A stretch of DNA of 64,000 nucleotides, taken from assembly GCA_905147135.1 (NCBI GenBank), contig LR990056.1, positions 17,432,001 to 17,496,000 of the forward strand, written 5' to 3'. The notes below the pieces were generated by a model, which had not been told where the DNA came from, searched no databases, and saw nothing but the letters and a program-made list of their open reading frames with translations. Below are positions 29,999 to 40,503 of this stretch, piece by piece (within the stretch, counting starts at the first letter, position 1; each line of letters opens with the position of its first letter). The position numbers and the translations under genes were made by a program. Origin of the DNA: Blastobasis lacticolella. Lineage: Eukaryota > Arthropoda > Insecta > Lepidoptera > Blastobasidae.

Positions 29999-32505
29999 AA
30001 ATTAATTGCCATAAGCTTTTGAACTTGCCTCATATTCGCATCCCAGAACTAAAGGCTGTTTTTATGTTAGATACGGGCAGCACTCGATCATTCATTAGTC
30101 CGAAAATTGCAAACGAATATTACGCAAGTTTTAAGCAAAAAGAGTCTTTCGAAGTCATTAGTACCCACGCATCAAGTAAACACAGTGAGGTAGCCTACAT
30201 TGACTTACCAAAGATATTTAATTGTAACCATAAACATAAGTTTTATATTTATTCGGTTGATGAACGGTACGATGGTCTAATAGGAAGTGACTTGTTGAAA
30301 CAACTCAATGCCAAGATCGACATGAAATCTCAAACCTTGTTCACGGACTCTAGTAAAATACCAATCATTTACTCACCACCCACGAGAGAGATGTATAACC
30401 TACCTCCTCGATGCGAAATGAGAGTCACATTGCCAGTCAACTTGTTACATGGAGAAGGTATTCTAAATTATACCCAATTCTGTAACGGAGTTCGAATGCC
30501 AGCCGCTATAGTAAAATGTACTAACGGTTACGCAACGACAGTAATTCAAAATACAACCGATTTACTGCAAACAATAACAGTTACGGCTCCATTCAAGGTA
30601 GAGTTATTTCAGCAACAATCACACAACGTCAACTCAACAAACCTGAATTCAACAGAAAGCTACCAAGACGTCGAGAAATTACTCGCCGATAATTTAGATA
30701 CTAAGCTTAGGTTAGACCATATGAATGAGGAAGAAAGAATGATGATAGAGCGAACTTGTAAAGAATATAAAGACATATTCTATTGTGAAGACATACCTCT
30801 GTCTTTTAGTAATCAGGTGAAACATACAAACAGAACAAAAAACGAGGATCCGATTAATTTAAAGGCACACAGACTACCCCCAGTCCAGACACAAGAGATA
30901 AAGAAACAAGTAGAAAAAATGCTACGTGATAATATTGTGCAAGAGTCACACTCGCCTTGGAGCGCCCCAGTCCACCTGGTACCCAAAAAGTTGGATGCAT
31001 CAGGGGAACAAAAATGGAGAATGGTAGTCGATTATAGGCGTTTAAATGATATCACTACTGATGACAAATACCCTTTACCAAACATCAATGATCTTTTTGA
31101 CATGCTTGGGAAGAGTATGTATTTCACTACGCTAGATCTCGCGAGCGGATACCATCAGGTAGAAGTAGAAGAGGAAGATAAAGCAAAAACTGCTTTCAGT
31201 ACACCATTCGGGCATTACGAATTCAATAGAATGCCGTTTGGGCTCAAAACTGCTCCTGCAACCTTTCAGCGAGCAATGGACAATGTCCTAAGAGGGTTAC
31301 AAGGATTGCATTGCCTTGTTTACCTTGATGATGTCATCATCTTCTCAAAAAGCTTGCCAGAACACATAGAGAAATTGAAAGCTGTTTTTGATAGGTTCCG
31401 TCAGACTAACTTGAAGATTCAGTTAGATAAATCTCACTTCCTTAGGAAAGAAGTTTTGTATTTAGGACACACAATCACCAACGAAGGTCTTAAACCAAAT
31501 AACGACAAAATAGAAGCAGTACTTAAGTACCCAATTCCCCAAACAACTACAGAAATTAAAAGTTTTCTAGGATTGATAGGCTACTACAGAAAGTTCATCA
31601 AAGATTTTGCCAAAATTACGAGACCACTTACGGCATGTTTAAAGAAAGGGAAAAAGATCGTATTAAATGAAGAGTACATAGATAGCTTTGAAACATGTAA
31701 AAAGCTGCTAACAAACGCACCTCTTTTACAGTTTCCAGATTTCGAAAAACCATTTGTATTGACCACCGATGCATCCAACTTTGCTATCGGGGCTGTCCTT
31801 TCACAAGGCACCATAGGTTCAGACAAACCTATAGCATATGCTAGTAGGACGTTAAGTGATACAGAGGGTAGATATAGTACTATCGAAAAAGAACTTTTAG
31901 CGGTAATATGGGCCGTAAAACATTTCAGACCGTACCTTTATGGGAAGAAGTTTGTGATTTACACCGACCATAGACCTTTGGCATGGTTGTATTCACTCAA
32001 AGAGCCAAACAGCAAACTCACACGTTGGCGCCTACGATTAGAAGAGTACGATTTTGAGATTAAGTATAAGAAAGGACAGCAAAATACTAATGCTGACGCC
32101 CTTTCTCGAGTTAGGATTAACGCATTAGAAGACGACTTAGATTCAATTTTAGTAAATGTAGATGCAGACGAGAATCGTGTCAAAGAAATTATTGAAGAAT
32201 TGGAAAGAAACGTGACTGTGCGAAAGCCCAGACCACAAGTAGAAGCAAGGGATATTTCAGATACTGAGAGTGTTAAAACACAAGTTATAGATCTTTCAGA
32301 TTCAGACGATGGGGCAACTGCAAATTCAATCTCTAATAGGGAACACGAAGGAATCCCTATTCTTAATGAGGCAATTGATTGCAAACCAAAACAAATAATA
32401 GTGCAGGCTTGGTTTAGAGATAAACTCTCAGTAAACGATACTTCTAATAACAAACAAAGAATCTTAGAAGTATTTCTGCCCGTCAATAACGGAAAGTTAG
32501 TGTAA
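29950..32505 (+). CDS. pol N-terminal part: protease, reverse transcriptase, RNase H
   Basis: Open from 29950 and read as a gag-pol product. Counting from 30019, the aspartic protease motif LDTGS has its Asp at residue 18. The RT spans about residues 285-460, with WRMVVDYRRLN, FTTLDLASGYHQV and the catalytic YLDD at 435-438. RNase H starts with TTDASN (Asp 584) and ends near DALSRV. An acidic linker (LSDSDDG) follows. A TAA at 32503-32505 then interrupts the polyprotein, while the same frame continues into integrase, so this is a nonsense mutation rather than the natural end. RT and RNase H copy the RNA in the cytoplasmic particle. Confidence 0.9.
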   Translation, partial: TGGKFLYGSLGDRERIKINCHKLLNLPHIRIPELKAVFMLDTGSTRSFISPKIANEYYASFKQKESFEVISTHASSKHSEVAYIDLPKIFNCNHKHKFYIYSVDERYDGLIGSDLLKQLNAKIDMKSQTLFTDSSKIPIIYSPPTREMYNLPPRCEMRVTLPVNLLHGEGILNYTQFCNGVRMPAAIVKCTNGYATTVIQNTTDLLQTITVTAPFKVELFQQQSHNVNSTNLNSTESYQDVEKLLADNLDTKLRLDHMNEEERMMIERTCKEYKDIFYCEDIPLSFSNQVKHTNRTKNEDPINLKAHRLPPVQTQEIKKQVEKMLRDNIVQESHSPWSAPVHLVPKKLDASGEQKWRMVVDYRRLNDITTDDKYPLPNINDLFDMLGKSMYFTTLDLASGYHQVEVEEEDKAKTAFSTPFGHYEFNRMPFGLKTAPATFQRAMDNVLRGLQGLHCLVYLDDVIIFSKSLPEHIEKLKAVFDRFRQTNLKIQLDKSHFLRKEVLYLGHTITNEGLKPNNDKIEAVLKYPIPQTTTEIKSFLGLIGYYRKFIKDFAKITRPLTACLKKGKKIVLNEEYIDSFETCKKLLTNAPLLQFPDFEKPFVLTTDASNFAIGAVLSQGTIGSDKPIAYASRTLSDTEGRYSTIEKELLAVIWAVKHFRPYLYGKKFVIYTDHRPLAWLYSLKEPNSKLTRWRLRLEEYDFEIKYKKGQQNTNADALSRVRINALEDDLDSILVNVDADENRVKEIIEELERNVTVRKPRPQVEARDISDTESVKTQVIDLSDSDDGATANSISNREHEGIPILNEAIDCKPKQIIVQAWFRDKLSVNDTSNNKQRILEVFLPVNNGKLV
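29959..29965 (+). promoter_or_regulatory. Putative -1 ribosomal frameshift site
   Basis: AAATTTT sits in the gag frame as A AAT TTT, the canonical X XXY YYZ phase, inside the gag-pol overlap. Pol is open from 29950 in the -1 frame. No ATG serves pol at its start (30019 is TTG), so frameshifting is the natural route. A downstream stimulatory structure was not evaluated. Confidence 0.65.
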
Positions 32506-33318
32506 GATTTTTTTAAAGAGTATGTAGATACTAAACACAAATATTTCATCTATTTCGAAGACCCAAGGTTTAGGGCAACATTTTCAAAAGTTGTCACAAG
32601 GTTGTACAAGAAAGGGACACTAAATTTGACAGAATGTACCGAGCGTACGGTAAATCTGTCAGAGTCAGAGGAAGATCAACGTCAGGTCATTCTAAAGTAC
32701 CACGAAGGTAAAACATGTCATAGGGGTATTAATGAAACATTAACAAAAATCAAACGACATTATTGGTGGCCGAACATGAAAGAAACAGTAACAGCTATTA
32801 TTAACTCATGCGAACAATGTAAAAGAATGAAGTATGAAAGGAAACCCGTAAAACCAAGCATACAATTAACTCAAACTCAAAATGCACCATTTCAGGAAGT
32901 TTTTATGGACCTTCTTTATATCGAAGGTAAATATTATTTAACAATAGTCGATGCCTTTAGTAAGCTAGGGCAAGCTATTAATATCCCAAATCGTAGCACA
33001 CCAGAAGTAGTGCAAGCTCTTATCAAATACTTCAGTATGTACGGCTTACCAAAGAAAATAAATGGCGATTCAGGAACGGAATTTAATAATGAATTGATTA
33101 AGGAACTATTAAACCTATACAAAATAGAGTTACATATCGGCACCCCAAATAATCCCAGTTCAATGGCGATAGTAGAGCGTTTCCACTCAACAATAATTGA
33201 GATTTATCGCTTAGCTAAGTATGAGAAAAGCGAACTAGACGCCGCGTCTGTCATGACTTATGCAATAATGGCGTACAATAACTCTATCCATTCCGCTCCG
33301 CTACTATACTCCTTTTGA
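32506..33318 (+). pseudogene. pol C-terminal part: integrase, cut off by a stop and a frameshift
   Basis: In the same frame as the preceding pol segment, without a start codon of its own. An HHCC zinc-binding module (His codons near 32701 and 32719, Cys codons near 32811 and 32820) precedes the catalytic core. The core has Asp at 32908, Asp at 33067 and Glu at 33175. The last two are 36 codons apart, a DD35E spacing. The core looks intact, but translation is blocked upstream by the TAA and the frame runs into a stop at 33318 because of a frameshift at about 33292-33305. Confidence 0.85.
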
Positions 33319-33793
33319 GATCGTTTTTGGAAACACAGACTCTAGCAATGTGTTTGAAATAGATAGGGAACGAAACCTAATGCAAAAATTACTACAAGAT
33401 CATAGGAAGCGATTAAAAGTATTATATGAATACGTATCGGATAAACTGCAAAGCGATAAAATTAAAGTTAGGGAAAAAAGAGGAGGTGAGGAGCCACCAG
33501 ATATTAAAGATGGCGATGATATCTTCATGAAAAATACTCGAACAAGAAAAGCGAAAGATCTACCCCGTTTTGAGAAAGCTAAGGTTATAGGCTCACCATC
33601 TAGGAATATCATTCCAGTCGAGCTAAAGAAGAGAAAAACAAGGGTAGCTATTAAGAATATTAAACGTCCTCCGCAGGTCAAACCTAGTAATTCTAGTACT
33701 AGTCGTACAGATCGGCAGCCTGGAACTTCAAAACCTAAACCAGAATCCGGGAATAACACCGATAAAACTTGGCACAGCAGTGATGAAGACTAA
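33302..33793 (+). pseudogene. Integrase C-terminus, shifted frame
   Basis: Continues the integrase in the +1 frame with a TPFEIVFGN motif, then a basic region and a low-complexity Ser/Pro/Lys tail. The NIIPVELK..VAIKNIKR segment (about 33607-33664) is typical of errantivirus integrase ends. Only the frameshift separates it from the core. Confidence 0.8.
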
Positions 33794-33908
33794 TATATGG
33801 ACTATTTTTAAGACATTAGATTTAGAAACTGTAGTAAGTGAAGTAGATAATAATATACAACAGTATGATAAGATACACGTTTTAGTAACTAGTAATCTAT
33901 ATATATAA
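33783..33908 (+). pseudogene. Short ORF at the env position, truncated
   Basis: An ATG at 33783 overlaps the end of the integrase frame by 11 bases, as env does in errantiviruses. It stays open for about 41 codons, until the Helitron-like insertion (from 33896) brings a stop at 33906-33908. There is not enough sequence to show signal peptide, furin site or membrane anchor. The identification rests on position only. Confidence 0.35.
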
Positions 33909-34504
33909 AAGAAAGTCGTGTTTGTTACAACACTTATAACTCGAGAACGGCTGGACCGATTGCCATGGTTTTTGATTTGTTGGATTTGTTTCCTTCCCGA
34001 ATAGCAGAATACATCTTAAAAACAATGAAAACTCGATATGTGTAATGAATACTTAATTTGGTGGTTTTATGCGAGTGCACATTTTAATAACAATGCCGCG
34101 TCCTTGAAGATCTAATCTTTCCCAGCAAAGCCGTAATGCAATTAGGCAACGGAATATCGCGAGTCAATTAGTGTAGGGTAGGTGTAGGGTAGGTGTAGGG
34201 TAGGTGTAGGGTAGGGGTAGGTGTAGGGTAGGTGTAGGGTAGGTGTAGGGTAGGTGTAGGGTAAGTGTACGGTAGGTGTACGGTAGGTGTACGGTAGGTG
34301 TAGGGTAGGTGTAGGGTAGGGGTAGGTGTAGGGTAGGTGTAGGGTAGGTGTAGGGTAGGTGTAGGGTAGGTGTAGGGTAAGTGTAGGGTAGGTGTAGGGT
34401 AGGTGTAGGGTAGGTTTAGGGTAGGTGTAGGGTAGGTGTAGGGTAGGTGTAGGGTAGGGGTAGGTGTAGGGTAGGTGTAGGGTAAGGGTGTAGGGTGTAG
34501 GGTA
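33896..34504 (+). mobile_element. Helitron-like element with 11-bp minisatellite
   Basis: It starts TCTATATATATAAAAGAAAG, with TC after A, and continues TATAACTCGAGAACGGCTGG and ACCGATTGCCATGG, a typical lepidopteran Helitron 5' end. From about 34171 to 34504 it is an array of GGTGTAGGGTA with variants (GGTGTACGGTA, GGGGTA). No Helitron 3' hairpin or CTRR end is visible: the array runs straight into the 3' LTR remnant. Confidence 0.7.
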
Positions 34505-34622
34505 AGGTATAAATAACACTGTATTTTAGATTTAAGTTAGTATTGTTTTAATAAACCAAGTATAACCTCTGCCTGATTAATAAATTATTTTTATTAATTA
34601 CTTCGCCGCCCCCAACTTAATT
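34505..34622 (+). repeat. 3' LTR remnant (118 bp)
   Basis: Identical by eye to 28287-28404, including TATAAATA and AATAAA. The first about 103 bp of the LTR and the polypurine tract are gone. Confidence 0.85.
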
Positions 34623-35155
34623 CGCGCTTGCAACTTCATGGAATTTAGCTCTCAAGGTCTTTCCCTTTTCATATTTTACGCTACAATAGCGCATTCATAA
34701 TTACTTATCTTAAACGTAATCTTCGAACGCAATCTCATACAAATTTTACTATAAAAATGTCGAATTCTCCCAGTAATGGTGCGTAACGGCGTAGTGACGC
34801 AAGGCGGCGCGCGCGCAACGCGTTTCAACGATCTGCCGCTTAGATCGGCAGTGGTGGGCTTACATGGGTCGGTTTTTTATATGATAACACATACTGAAAA
34901 TAAAAAGTTTATTTAAAAAATCATTTTAATTGCTTGTCGGGGAACAGTGACTCTTGCACAGAGTTCCAATAATTTATAGCATGCATAAGAAAAGTGCAAG
35001 TGAATTAGGCCTTCAGTTGGGCTGTCTTCTCCTCTGTCTTGCATCACCCCCTACCTGTATGAGCTCGTTAAACGATCCCTTTGTTTCTTCGTAGTTTTTT
35101 TACATTTGGTAAGATTTTACCAAACGAAAAAAAAAACTACCAATAAACAACTTTT
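34623..35155. other. Unassigned with CpG-rich patch and long hairpin
   Basis: 34790-34835 is CpG-rich and includes an inverted repeat (CGATCT..AGATCG). 35091-35140 folds as GTAGTTTTTTT..TTTGGTAA with TTACCAAA..AAAAACTAC around a short loop. No gene. Confidence 0.5.
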
Positions 35156-35221
35156 GATGGTCAAGGCGGACCCTGGTCCCTCGCATGTTAGAGTACAACC
35201 AGGACATTAATCCTAAAATGA
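35156..35221 (+). mobile_element. SINE-B 3'-end fragment
   Basis: TGGTCAAGGCGGACCCTGG to GGACATTAATCC. Only the last part of the family remains. Confidence 0.65.
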
Positions 35222-35261
35222 CCACCAATGAATTAAAACGAATATAGGATTATTAATTAAT

Positions 35262-35300
35262 TACTTTGGGGCAAGATGGCGCTGTGTGAATTCTCCAAGC
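35262..35300 (+). mobile_element. SINE-A 3'-end fragment
   Basis: GGGGCAAGATGGCGCTGTG followed by AATTCTCCAAG, directly upstream of a second SINE-A head. This is a head-to-tail arrangement of two copies. Confidence 0.6.
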
Positions 35301-35368
35301 ATATTGACGACCTGAGTGGTTCAGTGGTCAACATGCCAGTCAGCCACGCAAGAGGTCCCGGGTTGATT

Positions 35369-38300
35369 TGGGGATCAATGCTGTCCGCGTCCGTAGGCGA
35401 AGCCCACTTTGGGCTTCATGACTCTCGTTTCCCTACACGTGATCCCCGGGTAGTGCAAAATGGACAGCACTCTCTCCGGTGGTAGGCTTCGGCCGTGGCT
35501 GGTCACCACCCTCCAGGCGAACGCATCGTCAAGCGGCCCAGCCGTGTTTCGTTGTGATGTCTGGAGTAGCCGCTTAGGAGGATGGGTCTGGACAGTTGTG
35601 CTCACCACTCCCGTACCGGGTGCCTGGCTTCGGAGGGCAGCGGGATCCGAAGCACGGTGCCGCCGCTGGCCGACCGTAGATAGTTGGGGGCCCAAGTAGC
35701 TGGTTAGCCGCCAGTGAAAGGCTGCCCCGCCATCTTACGAAAAATCCCAGATTGCTCTACCTTGCCGGTTGGCGACCGGATGGGAGGGCCAGGTAGCCAA
35801 TTTGGGGGGGTTCGGGCGTCCCCGCGGTCTCCGCGTCAGGCACCTTCCCGTGCGGTATTGGTGAGCATGTTTGCTGGTGGGCGGAGCGCCACCTCGTCCA
35901 ACTGCCATCCTCCTAAAACAACCTTTTCACTTAAACTCATGATCAGTAAGAAAAAGAGAAACGTTAAACAGCGGCTGCACTCCCTCCCCCTCAAAGTCAT
36001 TAACATCCGAGGCCTGCACTCAAATCTCGATGCAGTCCACTACCACCTTGAAACTGAACAACCACAGCTGCTGTTCCTCACCGAGACGCAGATCAGATGT
36101 CCGGCTGACGCGGCGTACCTCAGCTACCCAGGGTATACTCTCGAGCACAGGTTTGTACCTCGTGTCGGAGTCTGTGTACGCTCGCGAAGACATCTGCATT
36201 CGGCGTCTAAGGAGCTTTGAGGGGTCTAGTTTCTCTATTTTATGGTTGCTGGTGGATACAGGTCAAGAACAACTCCTGTATTCGTGCATTTACCGATCGC
36301 ACAGCGGGGATCAGGAGACGACTCGCTTATGTGACCATCTCGTAGAAGTGGCGGATGAAGCGAGGGAACGTTACCCCGCGGCGCAGTTAGTCATTCTGGG
36401 GGATTTCAATGCCCACCACCAAGAGTGGCTTTTCCCATACCAGATGACGGATCATGCTGGGAGAGAGGCACGTAAACGTAGCTCTGTCGCTAGATCTCAC
36501 CCAGCTGGTAAGCTGTGCCACGAGGGTACCTGATGTTGACTCCCATACCGCCAATTGCTTAGACCTTCTGCTGACAACTGATCCGGACAGGCACTCAGTA
36601 TCGGTTTCTGCACCGCTGGGTACATCCGATCACTGTCTGGTGAAATCCGTTTATTCCCCACCCGAGCAAACCCCATGCAACCCCCGACGGGTGTGGCGAT
36701 ACAAGTCAGCAGATTGGGATGAGATGCGCCACTTCTTTTCGTCCTATCCTTGGCGGGAGGCATGCTTCTCTTCGGGCGATCCGTCGAATTGTGCCGAAGC
36801 CGTTACCGCGGTTATACGGCAGGGTATGGAGTACTTTATTCCGTATTCTGACGTAGCGATGAACGGCAGGTCTCGTCCATGGTTTAGTGCTGAGTGTAGT
36901 CGCGCTGAAGTGCTGAAGCGGGCGGCATACTTTGCCTGGGCTGAGGCTCGAGCGCATATGTCTCCGGATACTCGCAAACTGAAGAGAGCCTTTAACCTCG
37001 CCGCCAAGTCTTGCAAAAGGACGCTACGCAGGACTCGATTCGATCACATAAGCCGGATTGGCGCCAAACTGGCCTCTTACCCTCCTGGGAGTAAGGCGTT
37101 TTGGTCTTTGGCAAAAGCGGTCGAATCAAATTTCAGCCAGTCTTCGTTGCCTCCGTTGCTAAAACCAGACGGAACATTGGCCCATGCTGCTGAAGAGAAA
37201 GCAAATTTGCTTGTTTCTCTTTTCGCGGCGAATTCGCGTTTGGATACTGCAGGAAAAACACCACCTATCTCACCCCGTGCTGACTGCGCTATGGCAGAGG
37301 TGCGAATACATCAGAAAGAGATATTGAAAATCCTGCGGAGTCTGGACGTGAACAAGGCTAGTGGACCAGATGGTATACCGGCAATAGTCCTGCGTAGTTG
37401 TGCCCCCGAGCTGTCTCCTGTTCTCACGCGCCTGTATCGCCTCTCACTTGAGACTGGTATTGTACCTAAGTCGTGGAAGCTTGCCAATGTGCAGCCCGTG
37501 CCAAAAAAAGGCAGCCGTGCCGACCCTTCCAATTACCGCCCTATTTCGGTCACTTCCATACTCTGTAAGATTATGGAACGTGCGCTGAACAATAAACTCC
37601 TTGCGCATCTTGAAGGTAACGATCTCCTCAGCGATCACCAGTACGGATTCCGCCGTGGTCGGTCTACTGGGGACCTTCTGGTGTATGCCACACAATTATA
37701 GAGTGAGGCCATTGAGAGACATGGCGAGGCCCTTGCTGTGTCTCTTGATATTTCTAAAGCCTTTGACAGGGTTTGGCATGCTTGCCTTCTAAGCAAGCTT
37801 CCTTCATTTGGTATTCCTGTGGGCTTTTGCACCTGGATATCAGATTTTTTGAGTGAACGTTCAATCCGTGTAGTTATTGATGGCTACTCGTCTAATCTCC
37901 AGGCTATCGACGCGGGAGTTCCTCAGGGATCTGTACTGTCCGCGACTTAATTCCTGCTGCATATTAACAATCTGCTTGTACCAGGTACTTTTGGGTATGC
38001 AGATGACAGCACGGTAACGGATAGATATCTGTCAGAGGCAAAAGCCAACAGGGACGATATTCAGTCTTGTCGAGAGGCCATGGTTGATCGTTTGGACATA
38101 GCTCTCAAGGCAGTTTCTGATTGGGGCGATGCCAATCTGGTGGCGTTCAACGCAACCAAAACTCAGGCGTGTTTGTTTTCCGCCAAAAAGAGTCCATTCC
38201 ATCTTACTCCAACTTTTCGGGATGTTCCTGTGGAAATTACCGACAACCTACAGCTTCTTGGTGTTGAGTTATCTTCAAATCTCAACTTCGGTCAGTACAT

Positions 38301-38926
38301 CGAATCCAAGGCAAAGACTGCAGCGAAAAAACTTGGTATCCTCTCGAAGGTTAGGCGGTACTTCACTTCTAGGCAGTTGCTTCAGTTATATCAAGCACAA
38401 CTGCGGTCCTGCATGGAGTACTGCTGCCACCTCTGGGATGGATCAGCTAAATATCAACTGGCGGCTTTGGATTCGGTGGAAAAACGTGCAAAGAAGATAA
38501 TTTGTGACCCGCGGTTGATTAAGGCTAGGCTGCAGAGCCTCGAACATCGGCGTAGGGTTGCGCGTCTGTCGGTCTTCTACAGATTACATTTCGGAGAGTG
38601 TGCGAAGCAGCTCCACGACCTCATTCCGCCGGCCCCTTTCCGCCATCGGGAAACGCGATCCGGGCGAGCGCTTCATCCTTATGTCGTGGATCTTCCAGCC
38701 ATCCGCACGAACCGCTTTGGCTCGACCTTTATAATGCGTACGGCTAAGGAATGGAACGCTTTGCCTGCGAGTGTGTTCCCTGATCAATATAATCTGGATG
38801 CCTTTAAGGCTAGAGTGAATAGGCTGTTCCAAGACGGGCGTGCTTCATCTTCGGCCGCATCGTCACTTACCAACAGGTGAGATGGCGGTCAAATGCCCGA
38901 CTTGTTTGATATAAAAAAAAAAAAAA
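35369..38926 (+). mobile_element. CR1/Jockey-type non-LTR retrotransposon, nearly full length
   Basis: About 3.56 kb: a GC-rich 5' region (35369 to about 35940) without a recognised ORF1, the endonuclease-RT frame, a short 3' UTR and a 14-base A run (38913-38926). It is much richer in GC than the flanking DNA. Tails of the same or close families lie at 12790-13035, 22796-22960, 43145-43308 and 46695-46742. Confidence 0.85.
35942..38880 (+). pseudogene. LINE ORF2: APE endonuclease and reverse transcriptase, broken
   Basis: The endonuclease begins LKVINIRGLHSNLDAV and has LLFLTETQI, LVILGDFNAHH and SDHCLV, the expected metal and catalytic motifs. The RT has SGPDGIPAIVL, SNYRPISVTSILCKIMER, YGFRRGRST, SLDISKAFD and YADD at 37996-38007. 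The C-terminus has the RTAKEWNALPASVFPDQYNL ending common in this clade. Breaks: frameshifts near 36170 and 36465, TAG at 37699-37701, TAA at 37948-37950. Each break leaves recognisable sequence continuing on the other side. The intact protein nicks target DNA and primes reverse transcription there. Clade placement (CR1 versus Jockey) is by eye. Confidence 0.85.
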
Positions 38927-39118
38927 GGTTTCCATTCCCGGCCGGGCAGAAATTTAAATGATGAATTTTAATTTCTGTTACGGGTCTGGGTGTTCTATGT
39001 ACAATAAGTATGTATTTAATAAAAGTATATATGTAGTATACCAGTTAGCTAGGACCCATAGCACAAGCTTTGCTTAGTTTGGGGCTAGATGGCGCTGTGT
39101 GAATTTGACCACGAATAT

Positions 39119-39742
39119 TTATTTATTATTATTTATGAATTTACTTTATTAATATAAGTCGATTTTATTTAGAACTATTGTATCCGCAAGGCATTAATCG
39201 CACCATGTAAGCCAAACAACGCCGCTAGCGACACCGTCTCAACTGACGCGTGTCCGCCACAACAATGAGTAATCGACACTTTGTACAACTTATTAGCGGT
39301 TTAACAAATTGGATTTATTAACTAATTCGTTACAGAGACTTGTTTTTATGGGTGAAGTTGGAGAGCTAAGACTGACTACCTCAGAATCTGTCGTCTGAGA
39401 ATCTGACCTACATAGTCGAGTTCACTTTTTTGTTGTCCGTATTAGTTTTAATTTGACAACAGGGTTACATTATTTAACATTCATATGAGATACTGTACAC
39501 TTGAAATACCTGGGACTCTATACCTATTTAAACCGCTCGCCTCGAGTGATTTTTAATATTATTAGAATTACTGTTCACAAACATTTCTTCAGTAAAATGA
39601 GAACAGAAAATACTCGGTTATGATTTTGATGAAAAGATGGATAAAATATGCCAATGAACTCAAAAGCGATGATAAAATTAATCCTTTTAAAAGGGAAGAC
39701 TTTGTCCGACCACCTGCTGCGTTTCAAAACCTTTTTCCGGGG
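39119..39742. other. AT-rich unassigned
   Basis: (ATTT)n at the SINE tail, then no recognised repeat or gene. Confidence 0.4.
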
Positions 39743-39852
39743 TCGGCAGCGCGTGAGTGATGCCCCTGGTATTGCAAATATCCATAGTTGCGGTGACTGC
39801 TTACCATCAGGCAGGCCGTAAGCTTGGTTGCCACCTTAGTGGTATAAAATAA
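39743..39852 (+). mobile_element. LINE 3' tail, family F
   Basis: GTGATGCCCCTGGTATTGC, CTTACCATCAGGCAGGCCG and AGTGGTATAAAATAATA, as at 25556-25655. Confidence 0.65.
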
Positions 39853-39959
39853 TAAGTGCTGGTTGTCAGCCGTGCCGTATAGTGAAACCACCCGTATCTA
39901 CCACTGTGTTCGCTAATATCGTCTTAATTATATAGTTTTCCAACAAATTCGCTTGCCGC

Positions 39960-40145
39960 GGTCTGTCCCTATGTATCTTAGATCTATTAAACTACTCAAC
40001 GGATTTAACGCGGTTTTCAATAATAGATAGAGTGATTTAAGATAAAGGTTTTTAAGTATGAAAAAAGGTAGGTTAAGGGTGTTCAGTAAGAGGATAAAGT
40101 AAGTGTACTCGAATGAAGTCGCGTCTGGTCCACAAGTAATTACAT
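39960..40145 (+). mobile_element. Helitron-like 3' fragment
   Basis: AAACTACTCAACGGATTTAA, GCGGTTTTCAATAATAGATA and near the end CGAATGAAGTCGCG. The terminal hairpin is decayed. Confidence 0.55.
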
Positions 40146-40355
40146 AAACGCAACTCCAATATATCACGCTCTGCTGACAATCTTCACAAAGCAAAGACTA
40201 CTAGCCACCATTACAATACTTACAAGTCCCAGCCGCCTAATTACGACTGCCACGATCAATGATTTATTAACTGACATCGACATCGTATCGATAGTACAGC
40301 TGTACAATTTCAAAACATAGTAAGACACAAGGCATTTTGACATATTAAAAAAAGT

Positions 40356-40503
40356 ATCTTGGCATTAAAGTCCCGTTTCTGCTCTCACGAACGTAAGCCC
40401 GGGTTTCGCCTCGACCATGGTCCAGTATTTGACGGATCAGGTAATTATAGTGAAGCGACTGCCTTCTGACCTCCGTATCTGACCAGATTGGATCATGGTT
40501 TGA
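40356..40503 (-). mobile_element. SINE-B 3' half
   Basis: TCTTGGCATTAAAGTCCCG to CCAGATTGGATCATGG. The head is missing. Confidence 0.7.

Larger units (their letters stand above)
28184..34622 (+). mobile_element. Errantivirus-type LTR retrotransposon (17.6/297-like), defective
   Basis: Order: 5' LTR, tRNA-Ser-type PBS, leader, gag, pol (protease, RT, RNase H, integrase) reached by -1 frameshift, and a short possible env start. A Helitron-like insertion and the last 118 bp of the 3' LTR follow. CGCG at 28180-28183 and at 34623-34626 fits the 4-bp alternating pyrimidine/purine target duplication expected of the group. Breaks: a TAA at 32503-32505, a frameshift near 33292-33305, and loss of the env body and 3' LTR start. 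It cannot mobilise itself. Confidence 0.9.
35304..39118 (+). mobile_element. SINE-A split by a LINE
   Basis: The head is 35304-35368 and the remainder 38927-39118, ending GGGGCTAGATGGCGCTGTG. The split lies inside the tRNA-like B box. GGTTGATT on the left and GGTTTCCATT on the right are an imperfect target duplication. Confidence 0.85.

Noticed and set aside
34171..34504. Telomeric repeat tract
   Set aside because: The unit is GGTGTAGGGTA, not the insect TTAGG, and it is embedded in a Helitron-like element.
34142..34519. Minus-strand open frame of 125 codons, Thr/Tyr/Pro-rich
   Set aside because: It is a translation of the 11-bp minisatellite.
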